Assembly (NCBI GenBank): GCA_977006965.1
Contig: OZ345369.1
Span: 1,426,001-1,490,000, forward strand
DNA: 64,000 nucleotides
Reading direction: 5' to 3'
Source: Phymatolithon calcareum
Taxonomy: Eukaryota > Rhodophyta > Florideophyceae > Hapalidiales
The translations under genes and the position numbers were made by a program. This document shows, piece by piece, positions 22,590-32,069 of the stretch; position 1 is the first letter of the stretch, and each line of letters starts with the position of its first letter. The notes beneath the pieces were generated by a model that was not told the DNA's origin, ran no database searches, and worked only from the letters and a program-made list of their open reading frames with translations.

Positions 22590-23027
22590 AATGTTCTAAT
22601 TTTTAACGAGTTTGACGAGAATGGCGAACCAGCCATTCGGTACGAGGGAAGTGTCGGATCCTTCGATGGAACATCAAAGAAAGCCTAGCGCGGGGTCGCA
22701 GCGGTGAAGTATATGACCACTGCAATCATCATCTATGACGAGGAACTCTCCTTTGGAGTTAACCCGTATGCAGTCATCAAGGAGCACAAAGAGCTTTGCA
22801 GAAAAACGCCTAACACCGAGGACTTCTACTTAACAACGAACCTTGAAGCAACGTTAAGAGACAAGTTATTAAAGAAGACACCAATTGAGCGGAATCAGTT
22901 CCGGCGAATGAATCAAAAGATATCCGAAAATGTGGGCGTTCGTGGAATCGGGCGCCACCCTCGCCCAGTACCACATAGTCTCAGAAAGACGCTAATCCGG
23001 AAGCTACTGCAAAATGGGCACTCATAG
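22590..23027 (+). pseudogene. Crypton-type (DUF3504) tyrosine recombinase C-terminal domain
   Basis: The frame reads FNEFDENGEPAIRYEG, then has an in-frame TAG at 22686-22688, then continues as 107 open residues. That part holds the DUF3504 pattern: FGVNPYAVIKEH, NTEDFYLTTN, KKTPIERNQFRRMNQKISEN and finally PHSLRKTLIRKLLQNGHS. The H-S-L-R (H at 22974) is the catalytic H-x-x-R of tyrosine recombinases; DUF3504 is the domain of Cryptons and of the animal KCTD1/ZMYM proteins derived from them. The frame stops right after the H-x-x-R helix, so the region with the nucleophilic tyrosine is missing. Crypton recombinases move circular DNA intermediates. Confidence 0.6.
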
Positions 23028-23610
23028 ACCTACATACGAATGCGTACTGGTAACAAAAGCCGTAGAAATCTGGTATCGTACTTTCTTTCTTTAATGCAGA
23101 ATGCGTTAATTACCGCTAGAAATAACCCTAGATTAAGTTCTCATTGTTCAAATATTGGAGTACCTCTACGGGTCTCTCCCTTCACAGATTTTCTACCGTT
23201 TTGTAATATTCAAGGCGAAGAAGGGCGACTGCAGCAGCGAAGCATAGTGAAACGATATCCAGGCCCTGAACTCGCATCACTTGCACCAAGCAGCGAAAAA
23301 AAGTTTGTACCGATCCCACGACGTCCGCTCCTCAACTCGGCCCAGAGGAAACAAATCCCGATCACAAGATTAAAGTTCAGTGTTCTAAAACGTTTCCGCA
23401 AACGGCAATGTAACAATAAATTACTATGTCAACCGTTAGAGGTAGACTCATCTAACTGCAAAAATTCCGAGTGGAATAAGAGTTACTCTTCAGAGATGCA
23501 ACTAATATAACTTTGACATGTCTTCTGAAAAATACAACCTAAGGATCATCAATAGAAGAAGTAGTCTTTTTTGTACTTGGGGGATATATGTTGATTTATT
23601 TTAAAAGCTC
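23028..23610. other. No confident gene
   Basis: A 156-residue plus frame (23040-23510) is open but basic and without recognisable features; I do not call it. Confidence 0.35.
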
Positions 23611-24050
23611 TCAATGCCTCAATTTGAGTAACAGGGCAGCTTCTCTCTGTTTTCCATAACTAGGAGCCCATGCTGGGTATATTAGCTCCCCTTTGTCATG
23701 GCTTTCACGTAGTGCGTGTACATCAATTTGTAGTCGTTTTTCTAGGGTACTGCTGTTCTTAGCAACGATATTGAAAAATGTGCGTGAATCAACGATGCCA
23801 TCAACGGGAATCTCCTTTCCAAGAATATCCTGCAACATATGCTTAGCCACAAAGGCATTGCCAAACCCGTAAATAAGCGCGTGTACCTCAGCTTCCATCA
23901 CGGATCTCGTCACTCGCTTGCATCTAGAACTTCCATAGTGGATTATTTTTGCCCTGTTATTTCCATCAGCAAGCACCAGAACAAATCAAATTTGTCTCTT
24001 GAGATTGTCAGCATTCGCGAATGACGCATCTGTGAATAGTACAAGCTTCA
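23611..24050 (-). pseudogene. Ty1/copia RNase H (element B)
   Basis: The frame from 23976 to 23611 contains CKRVTRSVMEAEVHAL and IVDSRTFFNIVAKN, matching two catalytic-acid blocks of copia RNase H. The first block, LFTDASFANADN, lies just upstream in the same frame but is cut off by a TGA near 23995. The C-terminal motif that carries the last acid is not recognisable. It is clearly related to, but quite diverged from, the RNase H of element A. Confidence 0.75.
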
Positions 24051-24287
24051 ATATAGTAGATCTTCATCTGACGTCTTGTGGAATCGTTCCACAGCCACCC
24101 GAAGAGACTTGAAGTTCACTCGAGATGGCTCCTCCGTAGTTCTAGCCATTAACTGCACAAAAGCGCAAATATCCGGCCTTGTACAACATCCTATGTATTG
24201 TGCCTTTGCTCTTGTACTCACGAATTCGGGATGTGTCCGTGGAGCCGTCAGCGACCGGAGTTTCTCAAATTGACTCAGTTCATGCAC
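24048..24287 (-). pseudogene. Copia RT-RNase H connection (element B)
   Basis: FVSTRAKAQYIGCCTRPDIC followed by AFVQLMAR is the conserved stretch between RT and RNase H of copia elements. It is in another frame than its neighbours, so at least one frameshift is present. Confidence 0.7.
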
Positions 24288-24338
24288 ATTTCCTTCTCTA
24301 ATCTTAATCGTGCTGCCATTAAACTCAGTTTGGTCACC

Positions 24339-24947
24339 TTAATTCAGAACTTTTCTCGGCTTTCCCTTGAATTTTGATGCCTCACGATCCTCATCGTCCA
24401 GAAATTCCCTAGTCCCAATACCGTACGATTCGTCCACTTGTAAGGTCGTTAATCCAATCAGTCCATTCTCATTCCGTTTTACAAAACGCATGGATCGAAC
24501 TTTGTCCCCAAGATTTGCTTTGTTGTGGTTCACATAAGTAACAAACCAGTGTAGTCCACTTTCTGGTATGCCATATAAGGGTCGTATGACCTGTAGCACC
24601 TTTCCTGGTTGTAGTCCCATCTCAACTGGTGGCCTTGGAAAGATCTGCTTTTCAACGTTTGTGTCGAATTTTGTGTAATCCTGAGATATGCCTTTCAAGT
24701 ATGATGAGTTCAGTAGAAACTTTGCTGCCAACGCAACAGCAATTCTCATCCCGAGTCGTGATACAGTCGATGATTTCGTCGAAATCGTTGTTGCTCTCTC
24801 ATCCCGAAAGTTCTGGGCAACAAGCCCCGATTTTTGAAACGTTTTGCCGTTCGCTGACTTAAGCGCACCAACCCGCTTAGAGCCAAATATTCGAGCTCCT
24901 TTCGGAATTAAGCTTTCATCCACCACCTTGAAGGTCTTCCCGTCCAT
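24339..24947 (-). pseudogene. Ty1/copia reverse transcriptase (element B)
   Basis: The 202-residue frame runs from a typical RT lead-in (DGKTFKVVDESLIPKGARIF) through SQDYTKFDTNVEKQIFPRPP and VLQVIRPLYGIPESGLHWF to LTTLQVDESYGIGT. The last is the position of the catalytic D-D box, here Q-V-D-E; the second aspartate appears replaced by glutamate. Directly before the RT lies gag sequence, without zinc knuckle, protease or integrase, showing a large internal deletion. Confidence 0.8.
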
Positions 24948-24949
24948 TA

Positions 24950-26124
24950 AACCTTTTAAATTCTTTCGAGCTTCGCCTCCAAACTGGTTACCATTGGTAG
25001 AAATACTGGTTTGAGCATCAAGGGCAGTTTTTGGAACTCTTTCCCGCAGTAATTGCTGAATATGCCCGGTTTCTGGAACATGTATGATTTGCTCCCGAAG
25101 AAATTCATCCTTCCTGTAGCCCTCCGCTAACTATCGCTGAAACTGTGACAGTTTTGCGACCACTTTGCGGAAAACGTGCAATTAGCTTTGATCAAGGCTC
25201 TCATGCATTTCACGCGATAGCATGAAAGTTTGCCATAATATGAGAGTGCAATTTCGCTGCTCTGGAGTCATGTTGTGATGAATAAACCTTTGTGAGATAA
25301 CCTCATATATCTCTTCTGGCTTGGTCGTGGTCATGTAGAAGTTATGAACTTCATTCTTAAATATCACTGGCATGGCTTCGTCCTTCTCACGATCAGAAAG
25401 GTGACACGTGCGACTCATAATGTCGTAAAGCTCAAGAGCTGAGTTCAAGTTGTCACCAAAAGCACCAGAGAATTCCTTTATGCCCTCATCAATCCAGGAA
25501 TACCAGTTGATCTCGGTGGTATATCATCATTTCCCCCTTTTCTTTTCCCTCGTCGTCCTAAAACTCAATCAAATTAGCTTTTGTATCCATAGGGCGGATG
25601 TCATCATCACAATCTGCCCTGTGATGCTCGAGAGAGATTGTAGATGCACCTTCTCCCACCTTTGTCTCCTTGGAAATAGGAAGTTCGTTAGTCAGATCAT
25701 TGGTCACGTTCTTATTAGTCCCATCTTCTTGCCGTGGTTCATCGGCTTGGACTATAGGTAGTCGTAAAGGTATACTTCCGTCTCCAGAGGTAACCGGTAT
25801 TTGCTTTTCTCTCTGTAAGCACTCAAGTAAGCCCAGAGCACGAGGAAGACCTCTCTTGTGCTTCACAAACACATCTCCTTCTATGAGACGGTCTATCCAT
25901 TCTTCCGTCCTGGTTTTGGGTATATTTGGTATGGACTACTCACGAAACGTTGAAGCAAAATCGATCCAAAGCTCTTCACCCACCATGCTAGATCTCTTGA
26001 AAGCCTCAAGCATCTCCATTGAATACTTGGTGACTTTTTCTGCGTATTCTCTCTTTTGCTCAACTAATGCATTTTCCGGTAACGGGTCAGGGTCCCCAAT
26101 ATCGTCAACGGATGGGGCACGCAT
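24950..26124 (-). pseudogene. Ty1/copia Gag (element B), several frames
   Basis: Gag-like blocks follow in order on the minus strand: DPDPLPENALVEQKREYAEK (25936-26124), the 104-residue frame 25558-25872, ELYDIMSRTCHLSDREKDEA and EEIYEVISQRFIHHNMTPEQ (25182-25448), and a helical stretch with YRKDEFLREQIIHVPET and RERVPKTALDA (about 24990-25120). The last block runs without a zinc knuckle into the RT lead-in near 24950. Frames change between blocks and stops occur, so the copy is dead. Confidence 0.65.
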
Positions 26125-26839
26125 ACGTCAATCCAGATACATTCCCTCTTGCATAGCGCTTAGTGATATCCGTTCCTTGTAGCTGCAATATCAAAATTGG
26201 AAGAGTTATAACTGTCACTTTGCACTCATGTATTATCCGCGATGCGATCGAACTCGTCTGGGTTGGATATACCAGCAGGTATACCGGTTCATCCTTGTTC
26301 GTAAATGAAGTACCTGATATGGATTTAGCCAAACTTTCCAAACGGCGAGATGACGTAGTCGAGTATCAGCCTGATAACAAGCGAAGCCAAGCTTTCCGAA
26401 TGGCGAGATGACTTGGATGATATCAGCGATTGTCGTCCTAGATTCACAGCCAGAAGTAGGATCTTTGGAGGATAATCGGTTCTATGATTGTAGTGTCCAA
26501 AGGGTCTATGAATTGATAGCTGTGTCCGCGACGAGTGGAACACACCGTCTCCGGCGTTCGGTATTAGCGGCACTAGCTCGTGCTAGAATTCTTGAGAGGG
26601 TTCGGTTTTCTTCTTAATGCTTGGGTTCCTTCTCAGTGTGGAAGTCCCAGCAGGATTTTATATCTTTCTGTTACGCTGATTTCCGCACGCAACCTGGGTA
26701 AACACATGTGTTCCTAGTGAACACGAAAGACAATTATCACGAAATCAGTCCAATGAATACTACTGCAATAAACGCAATAAATGTTGCGTGTCTCGAACAA
26801 AGGATGACTGCCGTTGTAGTCCACGTAGAATATCATGAA

Positions 26840-27263
26840 CTTGGACTAAACCCCACCTAACCGCTCGACACCTTTTGCATTCTTTGCCTGAAGGAAGAAC
26901 GTCATCCGCAAATAGCTACGCTGGATGGTCGAACACTGTTCTTGTTACTTGGGCGGCAGCTTCGGCGAACGAATCCATGAATATGTTATATAGGCACAGA
27001 CTAAGAGGGGAGCCTTGCCGAACATCTCGGTCGATAATGCACCACGTTTTCGTTTCGTCTCCTGCCGACATGATCCACGACTGTTTCATCAGGTAAGATA
27101 TCATCTTTGTTATGTGCGCCGGCAACTTTTTCTTCAGTCGCTCGAGGAGGATACCCCTCGGGACACTGTCATACGCTGCTGACAAGCGTTTTTGTACTTC
27201 GTATAGGGGCTGCTGTTGGCGACAAATTTGTACTTCGAAAACGGCGTGTTTTCTCGCGTCCAC
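26840..27263 (-). pseudogene. LINE reverse transcriptase fragment (inverted part)
   Basis: The minus strand carries non-LTR RT motifs: VFVDARK then AYDSVPRGILLERLKKKLP, TKMISYLMK, DRDVRQGSPLSLCLYNIFMD and the catalytic box FADD at 26901-26912. A TAG at 26916-26918 interrupts the frame two codons before FADD. Between VDARK and AYDSVPR there are about 24 extra codons containing a short direct repeat (CGAAGTACAAA). The matching RNase H of the same kind of element lies next to it on the plus strand. Confidence 0.8.
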
Positions 27264-27369
27264 AAAAACAAGTAAGCCGGGATCAAAAATTTGTAATATA
27301 TCTCTGCAAAGGATGGAGAAAGGGAAAAGAAATTAGCGGTTGAGGCTCTTCTTCTCGAGCGGGACGGCA

Positions 27370-28515
27370 CACAGTCAGCTGACTTGGACATATGGACCGA
27401 CGGCAGCGTTGGAGAAATTCCCCCCAAATTCGTGCGCGACCTTCATCACGGCGAACGAGTCAAGGTTAAATTGGTACAATGCGATGCTTTGAAATTTTCC
27501 ACGAACAACGCCATCAACAGAACGCAGCGGTGTCAATATTTATGACCCGGAACGGCGAACCACCGAACATTATTCTTTCATATGACGACGGTGACGAACA
27601 TGCGTGTGCCTCAAGCCCGACAGCTTCGAAGCAGTGTGCGATTCTTTGCGAGGAGGATGGACACACTCTTGACATGTACGGAAACGTCCCGGACAATGTC
27701 GGGGGTGCGGGGGTTTTGATGACGCGCAGAAATGAAACGGTGAAGGAACTGGCGCTCCCCGCCGGAGCTGTTGGATCTTCATACGACGAGGAGGTTTTTG
27801 CAGCAGTTCATGCCTTCCAAGAAGCGCTGAAGCTATCCTTTGCACCTGGAAACATTATAGGATGGTTCACCAACAGTAGGAGCTGCATCGATGCTATAAA
27901 CGGACACCCGCGAAGGTATGGAGAAATGATACGGAACCTTTGGGGCCTTAGAGCAACTGATGTCCAAGGATATTTTCGTTGAAGGTATTTGGATACCGAG
28001 TCACTGCGGAATTCCAAGAAATGATGCGGTTGACGAATTAGCAAAAAGGGCGATTTGCGAATCAAGCCTCTTGGATCATCAGAAGGTTCCTCTGACACTC
28101 GAGGCAGCGCGATCAATCATTAGGCCTTCCTTACGAGCCGAAACTGTCGCCGTTCCGACACTTCCCCGAGAGCTGCCCATATCGCACAGAGGGCAGAAAT
28201 AATCTTACACCAGCTGATTGGAGCCTTGACCCCCATGATGGTTTAGGCATGGAGACACAAGTTCGTACCTCCCAATGTGCAATACATGTAACTCTGGTTG
28301 CAAGGAAACTGTCGAGCACCTGATTTTAAAGTGTGGTGAACGTGCCGTCTCCAGACGTAAGTTTATTGCTAGAGTGGGTACAAAAACCGGAGAAGAGCTA
28401 TGTCGTGAGAAACCATTAGCAATACTCAAATTTCTGAACAATGAAAAGCTGTTGCAGAACAGCTTTAGGAGCTTATCTTCAGTGTGAGCGATCTTTCCGC
28501 AATAAAGAAAGAAAG
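27370..28515 (+). pseudogene. LINE RNase H, C-terminal zinc motif and 3' tail
   Basis: RNase H blocks appear in order: LDIWTDGSV (about 27385), GGAGVLMTRRNETVKELALP, YDEEVFAAVHAFQEALKLSF, GWFTNSRSCIDAINGH, and in another frame EGIWIPSHCGIPRNDAVDEL with AKRA. After this come CNTCNSGCKETVEHLILKCG, a Cys/His motif seen after RNase H in some LINEs, and a tail CAATAAAGAAAGAAAGAAAT ending near 28519. About 150 bases between the first and second blocks look inserted, and frames shift twice. The 5' end has no endonuclease, and the RT lies inverted on the left. Confidence 0.8.
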
Positions 28516-28564
28516 AAATGTGTAAAACGTGCTCGTACCTGGCCCGAGTACGTTTTACACATTT
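28516..28564. repeat. 49-bp palindrome, 20-bp arms, 9-nt spacer
   Basis: Arms 28516-28535 and 28545-28564 are reverse complements with one mismatch (28531/28549). The left arm starts inside the AAAGAAAG tail of the LINE. Confidence 0.95.
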
Positions 28565-28607
28565 GTTATCCCCGCGTACGGTACACATTTCCTTATTGTG
28601 CACGCAC

Positions 28608-28647
28608 ACGAGAATGCATGGTGCGCATGCGCACCATGCATTCTCGT
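28608..28647. repeat. Perfect 40-bp palindrome, no spacer
   Basis: Half-site 28608-28627 is followed immediately by its exact reverse complement 28628-28647, centred on GCGCATGCGC. It lies 43 bases from the previous palindrome. Confidence 0.95.
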
Positions 28648-28794
28648 TCACCTTCCAGCGACTAAGCACGTTTCTAGCATACCACAGTGACCGGTCACAT
28701 TTCGGGCAAGGCAGTATTGCACACACTCAAGCTATTGCTCACTGTTGAAAACAGAGTCAGCAATGGCTGGCCACATTCAGGGAAAAGACAAGTT

Positions 28795-29060
28795 GACTTC
28801 CTCACGGTGAACTGGCAATGACCTACAGCGAACCGAATCCGAACCATGCTTGCTGTGCTAACTCTCAACTGATAGTATGGCGTAATTCGAGAGCTCAAAG
28901 AACACCTTGAGAGCTAGTACCAACATTCAACGTTTACGCAAACACAGCGAACCGAAGCATATCAGCTAATGCGCAAGACGCTGCCAGTCTGCACTGTAGT
29001 CTCAGCCAGTTTTTGTCATATTTCGCGCCCGTAGATGGGCCCTATATATAAGAGAGTAGG
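28795..29060 (+). repeat. Dispersed repeat, copy 2, with TATA box
   Basis: Matches 19895-20165 in a series of blocks. After the last shared block (GTAGATGGGCCC) it continues into CTATATATAAGAGAG near 29040-29055, a plausible TATA box. Confidence 0.45.
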
Positions 29061-29406
29061 ATCGCCCATCACAGTAAACTCGGCAAGTTGAAATATCTCT
29101 AGCTTTACCCACTGCAGTGACAACCATTCCGCGAGAAATCAACGAGCACATCGCAGTATGTCCCGTCGTCCGTGTATGCATGCGGACCCAGTGAGCTTTG
29201 ACGGCACCACAAGAATAGCTCTACAACCTAATAATCTCGGCAAATCAGTATAAGGTAAAGTCACCACATCCCACTTCATACCCCAGCATGTCAGTACGCG
29301 TGGGAGGCGCCACCCGCTTATCACGCAGTTCCGGTGTACGGCCTGTAGAATCACTGGCCGCCACACACCTTCTGTGCGAAAGGGACACCGGATCCAAATC
29401 CAAGAG

Positions 29407-29411
29407 ATGTC
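29407..29411. repeat. Left target-site duplication of the solo LTR
   Basis: ATGTC immediately precedes the LTR and is repeated exactly at 30308-30312. Confidence 0.85.
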
Positions 29412-30307
29412 TGTAGCGCCCGCTGTTACGTCGCTGTCCCAAGGCGGTCTCTTTTTCCTCTCGCGACTGTACGCCGCACAAATTGGATCGCGATAGTCAT
29501 GCTGCTCGTGGTAGGTGATCTGTTGGGCCATACTTGCACGTGTCTCTCGTGTGTCTATGCGCTGCATCGCTGTCTTTTGCGTAGGTTGTAGTATATAAGC
29601 TTGTTAGCTGTTCCTTCCTCTGAGTAAAGGAAGGTGGGGAGTTCTTTGGATTTCGGCTCGAATGCTCGGCTCGTAGCACACTCAACGTCGCCTGCACGGC
29701 CCTTCAACCACGCGGAGTCGGAGTTCTTCCCACCCTTGACCGCATCGGTTCACTCTGCAAGCCAGCATGGTGGTCATTGCGCGCCCCTTTTTCCCTTTAT
29801 CGTGCGTCTGTAACAAGGTTGACGGCCAAGCCATGGTCGCCGCCTGAAGACGACGTCGTTCCGGCCCGTCTTTTCCTTCTTCCCTCCTTTTGTTCGTCTT
29901 TTCGTAAGAGGCGCAGTGTCGTCCGTTCGGCTATCACCAAGCTCATCTTTCCCCATTCGCGAAGGCTCGCGCTCGTGTTCGTTCCGCTCGACCGCTGGAG
30001 TTCCCGCAAGACTACTGCGCTTATCCTCATCACCTGGAAGATTGTGTTGCGCTCGTTGAGCTTCCGAAGCCCAGTACGGCGTAGCCTCGCGCTCGTGTCT
30101 GATCACCACGCCCGCTTGTGTTCCCGCAAAGCCATGGAGTGCTCCGATGCTGATCTACACGCTTACTCTGTCTGTTTGTCCTGGGGGTTTTGTTTGCTTG
30201 TCTTTCTTTCCTTCTCTTTTGTCTTGTCTCTCCCGCGCTTTTCTTCTCTCCTCTCTTGGGCTTTTCTCTCCCATGTGGCGTCGGGTTCTTTGGAGCCTGG
30301 CGCTACA
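29412..30307 (+). mobile_element. Solo LTR, 896 bp
   Basis: The element begins TGTAGCGCC and ends GGCGCTACA, a perfect 9-bp terminal inverted repeat of the TG...CA type. A 5-bp duplication (ATGTC) flanks it on both sides, the hallmark of LTR-retrotransposon integration. A TATA box (TATATAA at 29592-29598) marks the U3/R region and the 3' third is pyrimidine-rich. No internal gag or pol remains, so it is a solo LTR left by recombination between the two LTRs of one element. A fragment of the same family is at 870-1048. The open frame at 29777-30430 lies inside it and I take that to be chance. Confidence 0.9.
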
Positions 30308-30312
30308 ATGTC
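30308..30312. repeat. Right target-site duplication of the solo LTR
   Basis: ATGTC immediately follows the LTR end; identical to 29407-29411. Confidence 0.85.
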
Positions 30313-30424
30313 ACTCCGCATCTACCCTGCTTGGCAGAGTATTCTCGATAGTGTGCATAATCATGTGCATGATGCACTTTGTCGAGAACAAATGATCAGT
30401 GAAGGATCAGGTGGGGGGGGGAAA

Positions 30425-30505
30425 TTGTAGATTTTTATTTTAGAAGCCCTCAACGCCGGTATTCACCAACACCAGAGCAGCTTCCCGTTGATACTGCCAT
30501 CTCAT
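30425..30505 (-). repeat. Copia RNase H tail remnant
   Basis: The minus strand reads QREAALVLVNTGVEGF then a stop and AAAATAAAAATC. Element B ends its RNase H with KQREAALLLKLRH, a stop and a similar A-rich stretch at 23585-23645. Further, weaker copies of this tail are at 34893-34985 and 35430-35505. Confidence 0.45.
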
Positions 30506-30522
30506 TACCCAATCAGATCACA

Positions 30523-30972
30523 TTACACTATCATTTCTTCTAACATATGGATTTCCAGTGCTAAAAGTTTGTCAATCGCCGTTTTCGTCCCTTTTTCCCA
30601 AGATTCTTCTGCTCTTGGACTTGTCAAATTTCGTTGTAGAGTTTTCAGATTCTCTTCTGCGACCTCGTTGAAATGTTCAACGTACGGCTCTGCTCTTCGT
30701 GGTGGGAAGCGGCCGAAGAACCACTTAACTGCTAGGAGTCGGTGTTTCCTGGATCGAATTTGGAGTACAGGGCTTACTTTCTCCTTAGTGTCCACGGTAA
30801 TTTTTCTCTCTTTTTCTTCTTCCTTTTCAATCCATTCCTGTCGTCGGCGGTGGCTCTCGTGTTTGTGGGTCACCAGCCCTCGTACGGCTCGCTCGGTACT
30901 GCCTCTTAGCGAAGGATCAGGTGAGTCGCATACAGGGGAGTGTTTTATTTTACAAGTACTCCAGGTAACCAC
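30523..30972 (-). CDS. Unknown protein, paralogue of 17278-17553
   Basis: This 149-residue frame has a basic, charged middle (WIEKEEEKERKITVDTKEK) and a C-terminus shared with the frame at 17278-17553 (YVEHF, TLQRNL, LEEMIV-stop). The N-terminal MVTWSTCKIKHSPVCDS is probably not original. I do not recognise the family. It ends just upstream of the copia tail remnant at 30425-30505, hinting that this C-terminus may belong to a mobile element. Confidence 0.5.
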   Translation of the reverse strand: MVTWSTCKIKHSPVCDSPDPSLRGSTERAVRGLVTHKHESHRRRQEWIEKEEEKERKITVDTKEKVSPVLQIRSRKHRLLAVKWFFGRFPPRRAEPYVEHFNEVAEENLKTLQRNLTSPRAEESWEKGTKTAIDKLLALEIHMLEEMIV

Positions 30973-31457
30973 CCGCCTATAGTAGACCAGACTGGGTCTC
31001 GGTAACTACTCTCTGTGACAATTGCTCCATTCCTCTCCACCATCTATAGCGTTAATAGCAATCGGCGTGTATGCTCCGCTTCCCCGTATTGCTTGGTAAG
31101 AAGCATACATCAGCGGGGCCAAGTATTCTTCGAGCTACTCGGGCTAAGAGCGAGCAGTCGCATGTGTGATTGTCGCACTTATGATTGCAGCTCAGCAGTC
31201 ATTGAGGGAGTTCGAGTTATGTAAAAGCTACTCGTATGTAGAAGATCCAAGATGGCCATTCAGGTTTCCTATCCTGGTCGCTGTGAAACAAACACGATCC
31301 CAAACTGTAAGTCGATTGTACTCGCTGGCGTATTACGGTGAATATTGTATAGTACGTGTTTGTGGAATCTCAAAGGCACGCAAGTGGGGGAATCGCATCA
31401 TCCACGACAGCGGAGAACCGTGCTGCAGAACAAGCGCCATGAAGTAATAAATGAACA
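30973..31457. other. No recognisable gene
   Basis: Short overlapping frames only. Confidence 0.35.
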
Positions 31458-31860
31458 GTGGGAAATGAAGTTTCGAAGTGGTTTGACATTCGCCAAGGCA
31501 GACTCTTGGATGTCTACCTGGTCTACGCCTACGGCGACGAACATGCCTATACACGAACCCAGACTACGTCGAAACTTCGAGTTATCGTGTGGAACGAAGA
31601 TGGCCATCCTCCAGACATGGATCGGGCTATTCACCTGTATTCAGTGGAGCATGGATACTGCAGTTTGCGCACGGCAAAATGTATGGTGGGCACAATGCTG
31701 GTCCCCTGGACTGCAGGCTCTCCATTCGACCGGGACGCTTTTGCCGCCGTGCACGGGTTTCTTGCAGTATTAAATCTTTCGATATCACGGCGAAAGCACA
31801 ATGCGATGGTTCACGGACTGCAAAAGTTGTCTCGATTCGCTCAGCGAACAGCTGCTAATG
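31458..31860 (+). pseudogene. Degenerate second copy of the LINE RNase H region
   Basis: The frame aligns with 27570-27880: YAYGDEHAYTRTQTTSK with YDDGDEHACASSPTASK, EDGHPPDMD with EDGHTLDMY, and FDRDAFAAVHGFLAVLNLSI with YDEEVFAAVHAFQEALKLSF. The GGAGVLMT block is lost. The catalytic first block is not seen. This is an older relic of the same LINE family, and it carries the same insertion-like GDEHA segment as the first copy. Confidence 0.6.
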
Positions 31861-32069
31861 TTCAGAAAAATTATGCACAGAGGACGGGGATGAACCACTG
31901 TACTATGATGCAGTGCGCAAGACGTGCCCGTCTGGTGTCCAGGGAACAGATAAACATTTGATCAACAAGCTTCAGCAAATCTGTGAAGAGAAATATGCCT
32001 AGAGATACTCACATAACTTGAATAATGAGATTATGCCAGTTCAGGCGTTGAATAAGTTATCAGGAATCT

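Noticed and set aside
25670-26182. 170-residue plus frame
   Set aside because: It is the shadow of the copia Gag on the other strand.
29777-30430. 217-residue plus frame
   Set aside because: It lies almost wholly inside the solo LTR and is rich in Ser, Leu and Arg from a pyrimidine-rich tract; no family resemblance.
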